From positions 806,001 through 870,000 of the forward strand of contig NZ_JAPWKF010000001.1 of the NCBI RefSeq assembly GCF_028283685.1: 64,000 nucleotides of DNA. Direction: 5' to 3'. The translations under genes and the position numbers were made by a program. Source of the DNA: Edaphobacter sp. (lineage in GTDB: Bacteria; Acidobacteriota; Terriglobia; Terriglobales; Acidobacteriaceae). Positions 1 through 9,394 of this stretch are shown here, piece by piece (position 1 is the stretch's first letter; the number at the start of each line of letters is the position of its first letter). The notes under the pieces are model-generated. The model searched no databases and was not told where the DNA came from. It saw only the letters and a list, made by a program, of their open reading frames with translations.

Positions 1-72
1 CCTCGTGATGCAAAAATCGGACGTCACACCGCTCAACACGAGGCGACCTACATGCTCAAACGGCTGCTGTAA
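1..72 (+). CDS. C-terminal end of a truncated gene, unidentified
   Basis: Frame 1 is open from the window edge to a TAA at 70-72 and gives 23 residues ending MLKRLL. The tail is too short to identify. It is called coding only because the frame is open to the edge and stops about 60 bp before the next gene on the same strand; it could be a chance open frame. Confidence 0.35.
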   Translation, partial: PRDAKIGRHTAQHEATYMLKRLL

Positions 73-148
73 CCCCTTACGACAAAAGCTGCGCGATTGC
101 CCCATCCCGGCCTCTGCGTTAGCCTGATAGATGGAGTACCGCTTACGC

Positions 149-901
149 ATGATGCTTCGTCACTTTGCACTGGCTCTTGTTCTCAGCACAACCGCTTTGG
201 CCCAGACCACGACCACCCAGACGCCGCAGGCTCCGGCTACCCCGCCGCCATCGTCGGCAGATGCGCTGCCTGATGCCCCTTCGACCACCACGCAGGCCAA
301 GCCTCCCGTCATCCCTACCGGCCCCACGGTCCTCATCGACACCACCATGGGCCGCCTGACGTGCAAGCTCTACGACAAGCAGGCGCCCGCCACCGTCGCC
401 AACTTCATTGGTCTCGCCGAGGGTACCAAGGACTGGACAGATTCCAAGACACTCAAGAAGGTGCACGGTGAACCCTTCTACAACGGCACCACCTTCCATC
501 GTGTCATTCCCGGCTTCATGATCCAGGGCGGCGACCGCGTCGGCAACGGCACCGGCGACCCCGGCTACTACTTCCAGGACGAGTTCGATCCCACGCTCAC
601 CTTCAATGAGCCGGGCCGCCTCGCCATGGCCAACTCCGGGCCCAACACCAATGGATCGCAGTTCTTTATCACCGAAGACCCTGTCGAGCAGTTGAATGGC
701 AAGCACACCATCTTCGGTCAGTGCGACTCGCATACCGTCCTGCTCGTCGCCTCCATCGCTCGCGTAGCGCGCAACGCGGAGGACAAGCCCGACACCCCCG
801 TCGTCATCAACAAGATCACCATCGTGCGAGACGGTCAGCCGATCCCGCCCGAGCCCTCTCTTCCCGCAGCCGCCACACCAGCGGCTGCGCCAACCAATTA
901 G
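149..901 (+). CDS. Exported peptidyl-prolyl cis-trans isomerase, cyclophilin type
   Basis: Cyclophilin-family proline isomerase, expected to help fold exported proteins in the periplasm. Visible family motifs are [13 protein letters not shown] (with the catalytic Arg), NTNGSQFFI and the GKHTIFGQ block. An N-terminal hydrophobic segment ending TTALAQ reads as a signal peptide. It is followed by a roughly 35-residue Thr/Pro/Ala-rich linker before the catalytic domain, and the last 20 residues are also Pro/Ala-rich. I chose the ATG at 149 because it places the signal peptide at the very N-terminus; an in-frame ATG at 131 would add six residues. It lies 58 bp upstream of a second, leaderless cyclophilin on the same strand, so the pair probably arose by duplication and may be co-transcribed, one copy for each compartment. 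Confidence 0.9.
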   Translation: MMLRHFALALVLSTTALAQTTTTQTPQAPATPPPSSADALPDAPSTTTQAKPPVIPTGPTVLIDTTMGRLTCKLYDKQAPATVANFIGLAEGTKDWTDSKTLKKVHGEPFYNGTTFHRVIPGFMIQGGDRVGNGTGDPGYYFQDEFDPTLTFNEPGRLAMANSGPNTNGSQFFITEDPVEQLNGKHTIFGQCDSHTVLLVASIARVARNAEDKPDTPVVINKITIVRDGQPIPPEPSLPAAATPAAAPTN

Positions 902-959
902 CTCCCAGCCTCTCGCATCTCAAGAGAGTGCTCCAACCTTCACATCACAAGGAGAAAAA

Positions 960-1481
960 ATGGCACGCAAGCCAGGAACCTACGCAACCTTTAAGACTTC
1001 CGAAGGCACCATCGTCACCGAGCTCTTCGAGCAGGACGCTCCCGAGACTGTCAAAAATTTCATCAGTCTCGCCGAAGGCACCAAGGACTGGAACAGCCCC
1101 AGCAAGAAGGACTCCAAGCTCTACAACGGCACCGTCTTCCATCGCGTCATCCCCGAGTTCATGATCCAGGGCGGCGACCCCGAAGGCAACGGCATGGGCG
1201 GCCCCGGCTACCGCTTCGCCGACGAAACCCGCGGCTCCAAGCACGGCTTCCAGGAGCCCGGCAAGCTGGCCATGGCCAACGCCGGCCCCAACACCAACGG
1301 CTCGCAGTTCTTCATCACCGTCGCCGCCACCTCGTGGCTCACCGGCAAGCACACCATCTTCGGCGAAGTCGTCGAGGGCTACGACATCGTCGAGAAGATC
1401 TCCAAGGTCTCCCGCGATGGCATGGACCGGCCCAAGACCCCAGTCGTTCTCGAATCCGTCACCATCGAGCGCGTCGCCTAG
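960..1481 (+). CDS. Cytoplasmic peptidyl-prolyl cis-trans isomerase, cyclophilin type
   Basis: A 173-residue single-domain cyclophilin, close to the usual length of bacterial PpiB-type enzymes. It carries [29 protein letters not shown] and GKHTIFGEV, covering the catalytic Arg and the substrate-binding face. No signal peptide is present, so it should act in the cytoplasm. The start is supported by an AAGGAG ribosome binding site just upstream of the ATG. It follows the exported paralogue by 58 bp and is closed by a strong intrinsic terminator at 1499-1534, which suggests a two-gene transcription unit. Confidence 0.93.
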   Translation: MARKPGTYATFKTSEGTIVTELFEQDAPETVKNFISLAEGTKDWNSPSKKDSKLYNGTVFHRVIPEFMIQGGDPEGNGMGGPGYRFADETRGSKHGFQEPGKLAMANAGPNTNGSQFFITVAATSWLTGKHTIFGEVVEGYDIVEKISKVSRDGMDRPKTPVVLESVTIERVA

Positions 1482-1498
1482 TCATCCTCCGCAACAGA

Positions 1499-1534
1499 AG
1501 AGAGCCTGCCATCCGTGGCAGGCTCTCTTTCTTT
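1499..1534 (+). terminator. Intrinsic terminator after the cyclophilin pair
   Basis: A perfect 13-bp inverted repeat (AGAGAGCCTGCCA at 1499-1511 and TGGCAGGCTCTCT at 1516-1528) with a TCCG loop, followed by TTCTTT on the + strand. It lies 17 bp after the cyclophilin stop and separates it from the convergent mqo gene. Confidence 0.85.
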
Positions 1535-1557
1535 AAAGCCATCAATCCTTACGCGCC

Positions 1558-3036
1558 TCAGCCAAGCTTCAGTGCTGCATTCGAGCGCGCCGTGATCTCT
1601 TCCAGCAGCGCAGTCTCTTCGACCAGCTTCCGTCCCGCAGAAGGCACAATCGCGCGCAGCATCTCGGCCACATCCTTGCGCCCCTGCAGAACATTGATGC
1701 CCTTCGCAATCATGCCCAGCATGATGCTCACCGCGGTCGAGGCTCCCGGCGAAGCGCCCAGCAGAGCCGCAATGCTGCCATCCGGCTCGCGAATCACCTC
1801 GGTGCCAAACTCGAGCACGCCACCCTTCTCATGGTTCGGCTTGATGATCTGCACGCGTTGACCCGCGATCTCCAGCTTCCAGTCCTCCATCCGCGCCGTC
1901 GGCATAAACGTCTGCAGAGACTTCAGCCTGTCCTCCGGCGACTGCATCACCTCGCCGATCAGGTACTTCGTCAACGGAACGTTGTCGATGCCGACCTTGA
2001 TCAGCGGATACAGATTGTCCGCCTGCACCGACTTCACCAGATCGAGGTACGATCCGCTCTTAAGAAACTTGGTCGAAAATCCCGCGAACGGTCCGAACAG
2101 CAGCTCCCTCTTGCCGTCGATCATCCGCGTGTCAAGATGCGGCACCGACATCGGCGGTGCGCCGACCGAAGCCTTCCCATACACCTTCGCGCCATGCCGC
2201 TCGATCACCTGCGGATTGACGCAACGCAGCCACTGCCCGCTCACCGGGAAGCCGCCGTAGCCTGCTCCCGCCTTCAGCTTCGCATTCTGCAACAGCAGCA
2301 GCGCCGCTCCGCCAGACCCGATAAATACAAACCGGGAGCGGACCTGCGCGCTGACGCCAGCCCGCTCGTCCATCACGGTCGAGCACCACCTGCCGTCGCT
2401 CTCACGCTCCAGCTTCAGCACGCGATGTTCAAGATAGACGCTGCCGTTAAAACCATCGAGGAGCTTTCGCGTCAGGCTGCCGAAGTTAACATCCGTACCG
2501 CGGTCGACCTTCGTCGCAGCCAGCATCTCGCCACTCGAACGGCCATCCATCAGCAGCGGAGCCCACTCGCCAATCTGCCGTGCGTCCTGGGTAAACTGCA
2601 TCTGGCGAAACAGCGGATTGCGGCTCATCGCCTCGTAGCGCGCTCGCAGAAAGGCAGCGTTCTTTTCGCCCCACACAAAGCTCATGTGCGGCACGCGCCG
2701 GATAAACTCCTCCGGAGCGCCCAGTCGTCCCTGCTCCACCAGATACGTCCAGAAGGCGAGCGATTCCTGAAACTGCTCGTTGATCTTGATCGCCTTCTCG
2801 ATCGTCACCGAGCCGTCCGCCTTCTCCGGCGTGTAGTTCAGCTCGCACAGCGCAGCATGCCCGGTACCGGCGTTATTCCACGCCTCCGAGCTCTCCGACG
2901 CAACACGATCCCTGCTCTCGAACACAGCAATCGAAAGCTCCGGCGCCAGCTGCTTCAGCAGGGTTCCAAGGGTCGCGGACATAATTCCCGCGCCTATCAG
3001 CACTACATCAAACTCTTCGCCGGGACCGATCCCCAT
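1558..3036 (-). CDS. mqo: Malate:quinone oxidoreductase
   Basis: FAD-dependent, membrane-associated enzyme that oxidises malate to oxaloacetate and passes electrons to the quinone pool, replacing or complementing NAD malate dehydrogenase in the TCA cycle. The 492-residue length and the N-terminal DVVLIGAGIMSATLGTLLKQ (FAD-binding Rossmann loop) match the Mqo family. Other family blocks are NNAGTGHAALCELNYTP, VPHMSFVWGE and the C-terminal LLGASPGASTAVSIML. The ATG at 3036 is preceded by an AGGAAAGAG ribosome binding site. It lies downstream of icd on the same strand, so two TCA-cycle genes are adjacent. A terminator-like hairpin lies between them, so full co-transcription is not certain. Confidence 0.95.
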   Translation of the reverse strand: MGIGPGEEFDVVLIGAGIMSATLGTLLKQLAPELSIAVFESRDRVASESSEAWNNAGTGHAALCELNYTPEKADGSVTIEKAIKINEQFQESLAFWTYLVEQGRLGAPEEFIRRVPHMSFVWGEKNAAFLRARYEAMSRNPLFRQMQFTQDARQIGEWAPLLMDGRSSGEMLAATKVDRGTDVNFGSLTRKLLDGFNGSVYLEHRVLKLERESDGRWCSTVMDERAGVSAQVRSRFVFIGSGGAALLLLQNAKLKAGAGYGGFPVSGQWLRCVNPQVIERHGAKVYGKASVGAPPMSVPHLDTRMIDGKRELLFGPFAGFSTKFLKSGSYLDLVKSVQADNLYPLIKVGIDNVPLTKYLIGEVMQSPEDRLKSLQTFMPTARMEDWKLEIAGQRVQIIKPNHEKGGVLEFGTEVIREPDGSIAALLGASPGASTAVSIMLGMIAKGINVLQGRKDVAEMLRAIVPSAGRKLVEETALLEEITARSNAALKLG

Positions 3037-3247
3037 TCTCTTTCCTCAACCTCAGCGGCAGACAGATACGCGGCAGCAGGCCGGAACATAGGACCAACGC
3101 ATGCTTCGTCACTTACTGGAATCTATCGTGCAGGCCAGAAATTCACGCCGTTAACACCAGCGCAAAATCGCGCCTCTTTGCCCTCCATGATACGTCGCAT
3201 GATGTACGGCTGGCACGATATCCGACAATTCCGTGCGTTTATCGATT

Positions 3248-3289
3248 TCCGCAAAAACAAAGGCGGCAGCTCGATTCCAACTGCCGCCT
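3248..3289 (-). terminator. Intrinsic terminator after icd
   Basis: Inverted repeat AGGCGGCAG (3261-3269) / CTGCCGCCT (3281-3289). Read on the minus strand it is followed by TTGTTTTTGC. It sits 17 bp after the icd stop codon. Confidence 0.75.
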
Positions 3290-3305
3290 CGTTCCACCGT
3301 GGAGA

Positions 3306-4709
3306 TCATCCCATGTTCTCAATCATGCGCGTGGCGAACTCGCTCGTCTTCGCCTTCGTCGCGCCCTGCATGCCGCGTTCGAAGTCGTACGTCACGAACT
3401 TCTGCCCGATCGTCTTCTCCATCGACGACTCGATCAGCCGTGCCGCCTCCGGCCAGCCGATAAAGTCGAACAGCATCACACCCGACAGCATCACCGATCC
3501 CGGGTTGATCACATCCTTGTCCGCATACTTCGGAGCCGTGCCGTGCGTCGCCTCGAAGACAGCATAGCCATCGCCGATGTTGCCTCCAGGAGCGATGCCC
3601 AGGCCGCCAACCTGCGCCGCAGCGGCGTCCGAGATATAGTCGCCATTCAGATTCGTCGTCGCCAGCACGCTGTAATCCTCGGGACGCAGAATGATCTGCT
3701 GGAAGATCGAATCCGCGATGCGATCGTTGATCAGGATCTTCTTCTTCCACCTGCCATCGCCATGTGACGCCCCAATGGAAGCTACGACCTGCTTCACCTC
3801 GGCGATAACCTCTTCGCCAAACTCCTTCGCGGCAAACTCGATCCCCGGCTCAATCAGCGCTGCATTCTCCTCAGGCGTCAGCTTCGGATTCGCCTCCAGG
3901 TTTCCCAGAATCCAGCTCTCGCGCTCGGTCACTGTCTGCTCGCGGAACTCCTGCGACGCCACCTCATAACCCCACTCGCGAAACGCTCCCTCCGTAAACT
4001 TCTGAATGTTGCCCTTGTGCACCAGCGTCACCGTCTTGCGTTCGTTATCCAGCGCATACTGGATCGCCGCCCGCACCAGCCGCTTCGATCCCGTAATCGA
4101 GATCGGCTTCACGCCTACGCCTGAATCCGTGCGAATCTTCTTCTTGCCGCCCTTCAGCATCTCGTCGTTTACAAAGCTGATGAACTTCGTCGCCTCCGGT
4201 GTCCCCTGGCGGAACTCGATCCCGGCATAAATGTCCTCGGTGTTCTCGCGGAAGATCACGACGTCCAGCTTCTCCGGGTGCTTCACCGGGCTCGGCACAC
4301 CGGCGTAGTACTTCACCGGCCGCACGCACTGATACAGATCCATCAGCTGCCGCAGAGCCACGTTCAGCGAACGGATGCCGCCACCCACCGGCGTCGTCAG
4401 CGGTCCTTTGATCGACACGCGATAGTCCACCGTGGCCTTCACCGTGTCGTCCGGCAGCCAGTTCTGCGTCTGGCGGTACGCCTTCTCTCCAGCCAGCACC
4501 TCGAACCACTTCACCTGCCGCCTGCCGCCGTAGGCCTTCGCCACCGCCGCATCGAACACCCTCTGCGAGGCCTTCCAGATATCGCGGCCCGTTCCATCGC
4601 CCTCGATAAAAGGAATGATGGGGTTGTCGGGAATCGTGAACTTGCCGTCTGCATACTGAATCGGCGCCCCGTCTTTGGGCACCGCAATCCCGTTGTAACT
4701 CTCCTGCAT
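3306..4709 (-). CDS. icd: NADP-dependent isocitrate dehydrogenase
   Basis: Oxidative decarboxylation of isocitrate to 2-oxoglutarate in the TCA cycle. The 467-residue protein shows [28 protein letters not shown] (including the Ser that IDH kinase phosphorylates in E. coli), [15 protein letters not shown], and [17 protein letters not shown]. The Lys-Tyr pair in that last motif is the usual NADP-specificity determinant, so NADP rather than NAD is expected. The start is supported by AGGGAGG a few bases before the ATG. It is followed by a terminator and then mqo. No isocitrate lyase or IDH kinase is encoded nearby, so regulation of the Ser by phosphorylation remains open. Confidence 0.96.
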   Translation of the reverse strand: MQESYNGIAVPKDGAPIQYADGKFTIPDNPIIPFIEGDGTGRDIWKASQRVFDAAVAKAYGGRRQVKWFEVLAGEKAYRQTQNWLPDDTVKATVDYRVSIKGPLTTPVGGGIRSLNVALRQLMDLYQCVRPVKYYAGVPSPVKHPEKLDVVIFRENTEDIYAGIEFRQGTPEATKFISFVNDEMLKGGKKKIRTDSGVGVKPISITGSKRLVRAAIQYALDNERKTVTLVHKGNIQKFTEGAFREWGYEVASQEFREQTVTERESWILGNLEANPKLTPEENAALIEPGIEFAAKEFGEEVIAEVKQVVASIGASHGDGRWKKKILINDRIADSIFQQIILRPEDYSVLATTNLNGDYISDAAAAQVGGLGIAPGGNIGDGYAVFEATHGTAPKYADKDVINPGSVMLSGVMLFDFIGWPEAARLIESSMEKTIGQKFVTYDFERGMQGATKAKTSEFATRMIENMG

Positions 4710-4826
4710 CGCTTATCCTCCCTCAATTTTGAGAGCAACAAGCTACCATCCGCAGGAAACAGGTGGCAATCGCACCCGAACGCAAAGATGCGATTTCACC
4801 TGCTTTTCAAATGCAGGGCTACAGGA

Positions 4827-5603
4827 TTACTTCACCAGGTAGTAGTCAATCGTCGCCACAACACGAACCTTCTTCATGATGCTCGCGTCCGGGCTACTCG
4901 CCGCACCGCCACCCTCTTCGCCCGGGGCGCCGCTACCCCCATCCGCAGCCGAGATCGAAAATACGCCCTGGTTCGCCGAACGGATCGACCCCACCTCGCT
5001 GCCCGAGTCCGCCGCGAACCGGTCCGCCGAGGCGCGCGCATTCTTCGTCGCCTCCGTAATCATGTCCGGCTTCAAGGCGTTCAGCCCGTTGAAGACATAC
5101 CGAATCCCCTGTCCATACCCGCCGATCACGACGATCCCTGCCTGTAGCAGCTGCGCCGTCTTCTGCCCTGCCTTCGCAATCTTGTCCACATCGTTCGAGC
5201 TCGCCGTCACCGTCTGCTGCACGATATACCGCGGCCCGCCGACGTTGTTGGCGACGTACTCATTCGCCTGCTTGTCCGCCACCTGAATCTGCCCCACCGA
5301 GATCTCGGCGTCCGTAATCCCCTGCTCCTTGAAAAACTTCAGCACCGCAGCGCGATCTTCTTCGCTCTTCGCATACACCTGCTGCAACTCGTTGCCCGTC
5401 TCCTTGAAGCTCACCGGCCATATCGCGCTATCGGACTTCACCGTCCGCTCCACCAGCCCCTTCACCGTGACATAACGATCGGCAAGCCGCGTCTCCTTGA
5501 TCTGTCTGCCCAGCAGCCACCCGCCGACAACAAGTCCAATCAGCAGACAACCACCCAGAATCCCCGCAGGCCGAACCAACCGATCTTCCGTGAATGACTC
5601 CAA
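4827..5603 (-). CDS. SIMPL (DUF541) domain protein, membrane-anchored
   Basis: A 258-residue protein with one N-terminal transmembrane helix (about residues 12-32, LGGCLLIGLVVGGWLLG) and a SIMPL/DUF541 body. It begins YVTVKGLVERTVKSDSAIWP and contains VQQTVTASSNDVDKI and ARASADRFAADSGSEVG, all typical of the family. The C-terminus has a Gly/Ala-rich insertion before the last strand. The start is a TTG at 5603 placed behind AGGGAGG. SIMPL proteins are mostly periplasmic or outer-membrane-linked and functionally poorly defined, so no pathway is assigned. It stands between icd and a lipoprotein gene on the same strand, with gaps too long to assert an operon. Confidence 0.85.
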   Translation of the reverse strand: MESFTEDRLVRPAGILGGCLLIGLVVGGWLLGRQIKETRLADRYVTVKGLVERTVKSDSAIWPVSFKETGNELQQVYAKSEEDRAAVLKFFKEQGITDAEISVGQIQVADKQANEYVANNVGGPRYIVQQTVTASSNDVDKIAKAGQKTAQLLQAGIVVIGGYGQGIRYVFNGLNALKPDMITEATKNARASADRFAADSGSEVGSIRSANQGVFSISAADGGSGAPGEEGGGAASSPDASIMKKVRVVATIDYYLVK

Positions 5604-5661
5604 GCGAACCTCCCTTGATACAGAAGCAGAATGCTGGACTCTTCAAATCATGTCAACGTCC

Positions 5662-6615
5662 TTACATCTGCTTGTCTAGTTCAGGCAACGAATAGAGCAC
5701 AGAAGGTGTATTCCCGCACGGGCTACTCATCCGAATAATGCTCGTTGCGATCTTCATCTCCGTTGGATCACTCACTGTCCCGACAATGATAAGGGAGGAA
5801 CCATCGTCCATGGCAAACATCGCCTGCACCCGATTCCCCACAACGTTGCTCAGTCCTCCAGTCGTTGTGCCTGTCGTGAAACAAGGCGATCCCTGCACCT
5901 TGATACTGCCCGTCAGAACCCCGTTCCCTGAGATCGTCTTCTCCGAAACCACGTCGGTCGTCGTTCCACCTTGCTGCAGCGTCAACTCCACAGTCATCGG
6001 ACCCACCGTCGAGCTTCCGCTTGGAAGAGGGGGCATCGGGGTCGCCGTCCCCACATAGACTCCGCCGACCAGAGGCAGATACGTCGCCGTAAACGAGTCC
6101 GTTACCGTCTCGTTACAGCCCTGAAGAAAGCGGGAGGAAAAATCCATGAACGTCAATGCATAAGTCCCAGACCACGGCGAACCCAGCGTTCCAGGAGCCT
6201 TCCCTTTTATCGTTGCAGCCGTCGGAAGGCCTGCCTGGCTCTGTAAATTAAACGTCCCGTCCTGGGCGACCGTGCCGCTGAGCGCCGTCGAGATGCCTGA
6301 ATTCAAAATGGCTCCAGTGATGCCTGTACTCAGAGTGGCTCCACAAAAGCGGTTTCCATAGCCTGCCGCGACCACGTTGTCTCCCACCACATCCACCGTC
6401 AGCGCCAGTCGAAGCTTCTCCCCACTCGTGCTGCTGAACGACTCAGTCGGGGCAGCCGCCGTGATCAACCAGTTGCCCGAGAGCGCGCTCGCTGGATTGA
6501 CCGGAACCGGCGTCGCCGTCGCAGGAGCAGCTACCGGTGCCGTACTGCCCCCACATCCACTAAGTAGCATGACTGCTACACCAACAACAGCTATCCATCG
6601 ACCGGGTACGTGCAT
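5662..6615 (-). CDS. Hypothetical lipoprotein, acidobacterial type
   Basis: A 317-residue protein with a classical lipoprotein signal: hydrophobic stretch VVGVAVMLLSGCGG, lipobox LSGC, then a Pro/Ala/Thr-rich linker. The mature part is Gly/Ser/Thr-rich, apparently all-beta, and opens with SGNWLIT. It has repeated short blocks of the form '..GTYALTF..' and '..GNGVLTGSIKVQG..'. I do not recognise a characterised domain. Proteins of this style (LSGNWxxx repeats after a lipobox) are common in acidobacterial genomes, and an outer-membrane or periplasmic location is inferred from the lipobox. The end is 58 bp from the SIMPL gene start on the same strand. Confidence 0.7.
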   Translation of the reverse strand: MHVPGRWIAVVGVAVMLLSGCGGSTAPVAAPATATPVPVNPASALSGNWLITAAAPTESFSSTSGEKLRLALTVDVVGDNVVAAGYGNRFCGATLSTGITGAILNSGISTALSGTVAQDGTFNLQSQAGLPTAATIKGKAPGTLGSPWSGTYALTFMDFSSRFLQGCNETVTDSFTATYLPLVGGVYVGTATPMPPLPSGSSTVGPMTVELTLQQGGTTTDVVSEKTISGNGVLTGSIKVQGSPCFTTGTTTGGLSNVVGNRVQAMFAMDDGSSLIIVGTVSDPTEMKIATSIIRMSSPCGNTPSVLYSLPELDKQM

Positions 6616-6654
6616 ATCGCCTGAAATTTAGCACGACCACCCCTGCGCATCCAT

Positions 6655-6693
6655 GAAATTAAACAGAGAGGCCGGCGATCTCTCGCCGGCCTC
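6655..6693 (-). terminator. Hairpin terminator after glutamine synthetase
   Basis: Inverted repeat GAGGCCGGCGA (6668-6678) / TCGCCGGCCTC (6683-6693) with a short loop. On the minus strand it is followed by CTGTTTAATTT. It sits 20 bp after the glnA stop. Confidence 0.7.
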
Positions 6694-6713
6694 GTACAAC
6701 TCCCTGCCCTGAT

Positions 6714-8141
6714 TTAGAAGATGTTCCAGAGCAGCTGGTTATAGACATCGTGGTGGAACTGAACCTCGGACGACTTGACGATCGTGCCCAGCAGACGCGG
6801 GCAACGGTCGGCCGAAGCCTGCTTCAGGTCCGCATAGCGGCCGGCAACATCGGCGCCCAGCAACTTCGAGTTCCACTCCGCAGCACGGAAGTTCTCGATC
6901 GCGGTGTAGACGTTGTCCGGCAGGTAACGCTCGGCCTGGCGCAGGTTCTTGATCTTCGACAGATCGCCCTGCAGGCCGGTCTTGAAGATCGAGTACAGCA
7001 CCATGTAGGGGTTCGCATCCGGGCCAACCGAACGAACCTCGACGCGCGCCGACTTCTCGTTGCCGATCGGAATACGAACCATCGAGCCACGATCCGTCGC
7101 CGAAGCCTTGATCTGGTTCGGAGCTTCGAAGTGCGGGTCCAGGCGGCGATACGAGTTCACGCTGGCATTCAAAAGCAGGCAAAGATCGTTGCCGTGCGTC
7201 AGGATGCGGTCCGTAAACTGCCACGCCAGCTTGGAGATCTTCTCCTCGCCCTTCGGATCCCAGAACAGGTTCTTGCCGTTCTTCGTGATCGAGACGTTGG
7301 TGTGCATGCCCGAACCGTTCACGCCGGTCACCGGCTTCGGCAGGAAGCTCGCCGTCATGCCCATCTGGGTTGCGATCTGGCGGCAGATCAGCTTGTACAG
7401 CTGAATCTGGTCGGCAGCAGCCACCACGTCGCCATAGGTGTAGTTGATCTCGAACTGCGAGGGAGCAACCTCAGGATGATCCTTTTCGTTCTCGAAGCCC
7501 ATCGCGCGCTGAACCTCAGCGGTCGTGTCGATGAACTCACGCAGCGGGTCGCCCGGCAGCGAGTGGTAGTAGCCACCCTTGTTGACGTACTCGAACACGC
7601 CCGTCTCGTGGAAGCTGCGCTCCGCGTCGATCCCTTCGAACAGGAAGCCCTCGATCTCGTTGGCCGCGTTCAGCGTGTAGCCGTTAGACGCAAACTGCTC
7701 GTTGGCAAACTGCTTCAGCACGCCGCGAATGTCAGCAGAGTACGTGCCGCCGTTCTTGTCGATCACCTCGCCGAAGACCAGGACCTTGCCCGCGCCAAAC
7801 ACATCGGCGGGCGCCCAGTAGAACGCGCTCCAGTCGATGCCGAGGCGAAGATCGCTCTCACGCTGCGCCGTAAAGCCGCGGATCGACGACCCGTCGAACG
7901 TCAGGTTGTCGTAGCTCTTCACCAGAAACTTCTTATCGTAGTCCAGCATGTGCAGCCGGCCTTCGAGATCGCTGAACAGAACCGTCACCGCCTTGATGCG
8001 GCGCTCGTCGGTCAGGTACTTCAACCGCTCTTCCTGGATCACATCGATCGGAACACGCTTCTTGCGCTGTTCCTTTGCTGCAAGGTTCAGGTCTTCTAGC
8101 TCTGAGTAAGAAAGTTCCAGGAAGTCACGAAATTCGCTCAA
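6714..8141 (-). CDS. glnA: Glutamine synthetase, type I, divergent form without adenylylation Tyr motif
   Basis: ATP-dependent amidation of glutamate with ammonium. The 475-residue protein has the GS beta-grasp and catalytic blocks: FDGSSIRGF, NEIEGFLFE (metal-binding Glu), KPVTGVNGSGMHTNVSI and RVEVRSVGPDANPYM. It carries about 50 extra residues at the N-terminus (FLELSYSELEDLNLAAKEQ). Near the C-terminus, where GSI-beta enzymes have the NLYDLP adenylylation loop, it instead reads ERYLPDNVYTAIENF. Control by GlnE is therefore unlikely. The start is a TTG at 8141 behind AAGGAG with ideal spacing. No nif, amt or glnB gene is near it. The family call is secure; the subclass name is my inference. 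Confidence 0.93.
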   Translation of the reverse strand: MSEFRDFLELSYSELEDLNLAAKEQRKKRVPIDVIQEERLKYLTDERRIKAVTVLFSDLEGRLHMLDYDKKFLVKSYDNLTFDGSSIRGFTAQRESDLRLGIDWSAFYWAPADVFGAGKVLVFGEVIDKNGGTYSADIRGVLKQFANEQFASNGYTLNAANEIEGFLFEGIDAERSFHETGVFEYVNKGGYYHSLPGDPLREFIDTTAEVQRAMGFENEKDHPEVAPSQFEINYTYGDVVAAADQIQLYKLICRQIATQMGMTASFLPKPVTGVNGSGMHTNVSITKNGKNLFWDPKGEEKISKLAWQFTDRILTHGNDLCLLLNASVNSYRRLDPHFEAPNQIKASATDRGSMVRIPIGNEKSARVEVRSVGPDANPYMVLYSIFKTGLQGDLSKIKNLRQAERYLPDNVYTAIENFRAAEWNSKLLGADVAGRYADLKQASADRCPRLLGTIVKSSEVQFHHDVYNQLLWNIF

Positions 8142-8340
8142 CGTCTTGCTCCTTCGGCATGGTGAAATACACGACTGCGTGGTCGGCTCAGTGTGTTTGA
8201 AAGGTTGGAATGGCAGGACTCCCTGGCGACGTGGGCAGAAAATCCTAACCCTTTCAAGCTAACAGAAATTTCATACACGGCGAAGTGGTTTCACCCCTCC
8301 AGGAGAGCAAATTACCCGCAGGATGCCTATAAAATAGTGG

Positions 8341-9321
8341 ATGACTGCCATGACGATGACCTCCAGCAAATCCAGCATCAAGCGCGTCGCCCTCATCCAG
8401 ATGTCCTGCGACCCGGATACCCGCGTCAACCTCGATAAAGCCGCAGAGCGCGTCTACGAAGCCGCCCGACAGGGTGCCACCCTCGTCTGCCTGCCCGAGC
8501 TCTTCCGAGCGCAATATTTCTGCCAGCGCGAAGACCACGCCCTCTTCGATATCGCCGAGTCCATCCCCGGCCCCTCGACTGACATCCTCACCCGCGTCTG
8601 CCAGGAGACCGGCGTCGTCCTCGTCGCCTCGCTCTTTGAACGTCGAGCCCCGGGCCTCTATCACAACACCGCCGTCACCATCGAGAAGGACGGCCGCATC
8701 GCCGACATGTATCGCAAGATGCATATCCCCGACGACCCGCTCTACTACGAGAAGTTCTACTTCACCCCCGGCGACCTCGGCTTCAAGTCCACCCAGACCT
8801 CGCAGGGCCCCGTCGGAACCCTCGTCTGCTGGGACCAGTGGTATCCCGAAGGTGCCCGTCTCACCGCCCTCCGCGGCGCAGAGGTCCTCTTCTTCCCCAC
8901 CGCCATCGGCTGGCACCCCTCCGAGAAAGAGGAGTTCGGCACCGCGCAGTACGACGCCTGGCAGACAGCCCAGCGCGCCCACGCCATCGCCAACGGAGTC
9001 TTCGTCTGCTCCGTCAACCGCGTCGGCCACGAGCACGGCGACGTCAAGTTCAAGACCACCGCCTCCGACGGCAACCCTGCCACCGTCGAACTCCACGGCC
9101 CCGGCGACCACACGCCCCAATCCGGCATCGAGTTCTGGGGAGGCAGCTTCATCGCCGACCCCTTCGGCCGCATCCTCGCCCAGGCCAGCCACGACAAGGA
9201 AGAGATCCTCATCGCCGACCTCGACACCAAACTCATCGAGATCACCCGCCAGCACTGGCCCTTCCTGCGCGACCGCCGCATCGACGCCTACGAAGGCATC
9301 GCCAGGCGTTTCCTGGATTAG
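8341..9321 (+). CDS. aguB: N-carbamoylputrescine amidase-like carbon-nitrogen hydrolase
   Basis: Nitrilase-superfamily amidase of 326 residues. The catalytic triad is visible: Glu in VCLPELFRAQYFC, Lys in YRKMHIPDDPLYYEKFYF and Cys in LVCWDQWYPEGARL. The KMHIPDDP-YYEKFYFTPGD and CWDQWYPE blocks, with LFFPTAIGWHP, are those of AguB enzymes, which hydrolyse N-carbamoylputrescine to putrescine, CO2 and ammonia in the arginine decarboxylase route. No agmatine deiminase gene lies beside it, so the substrate is inferred from similarity alone. Start alternatives are ATGs at 8341, 8350 and 8356. A TATAAAAT box ends a few bases upstream of 8341, which could mean a short or absent leader. It is divergent from glnA. 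Confidence 0.88.
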   Translation: MTAMTMTSSKSSIKRVALIQMSCDPDTRVNLDKAAERVYEAARQGATLVCLPELFRAQYFCQREDHALFDIAESIPGPSTDILTRVCQETGVVLVASLFERRAPGLYHNTAVTIEKDGRIADMYRKMHIPDDPLYYEKFYFTPGDLGFKSTQTSQGPVGTLVCWDQWYPEGARLTALRGAEVLFFPTAIGWHPSEKEEFGTAQYDAWQTAQRAHAIANGVFVCSVNRVGHEHGDVKFKTTASDGNPATVELHGPGDHTPQSGIEFWGGSFIADPFGRILAQASHDKEEILIADLDTKLIEITRQHWPFLRDRRIDAYEGIARRFLD

Positions 9322-9394
9322 CGGCTAACGTCCTTTGATGATTTCGGACAAGTAACAACTCGACCCTATCGGCGGTGGACTTGCCACAATCGGG

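Noticed and set aside
1831..3567. Long + strand frame of 578 codons antisense to mqo
   Set aside because: Arg/His/Leu-rich shadow of the GC-rich mqo coding strand; mqo motifs are unambiguous.
6750..8099. 449-codon + strand frame antisense to glnA
   Set aside because: Shadow frame opposite the conserved glutamine synthetase motifs.
8142..8340. Possible glutamine riboswitch (glnA RNA) upstream of glnA
   Set aside because: I could not find the conserved glnA-RNA core in the leader, so no riboswitch is claimed.
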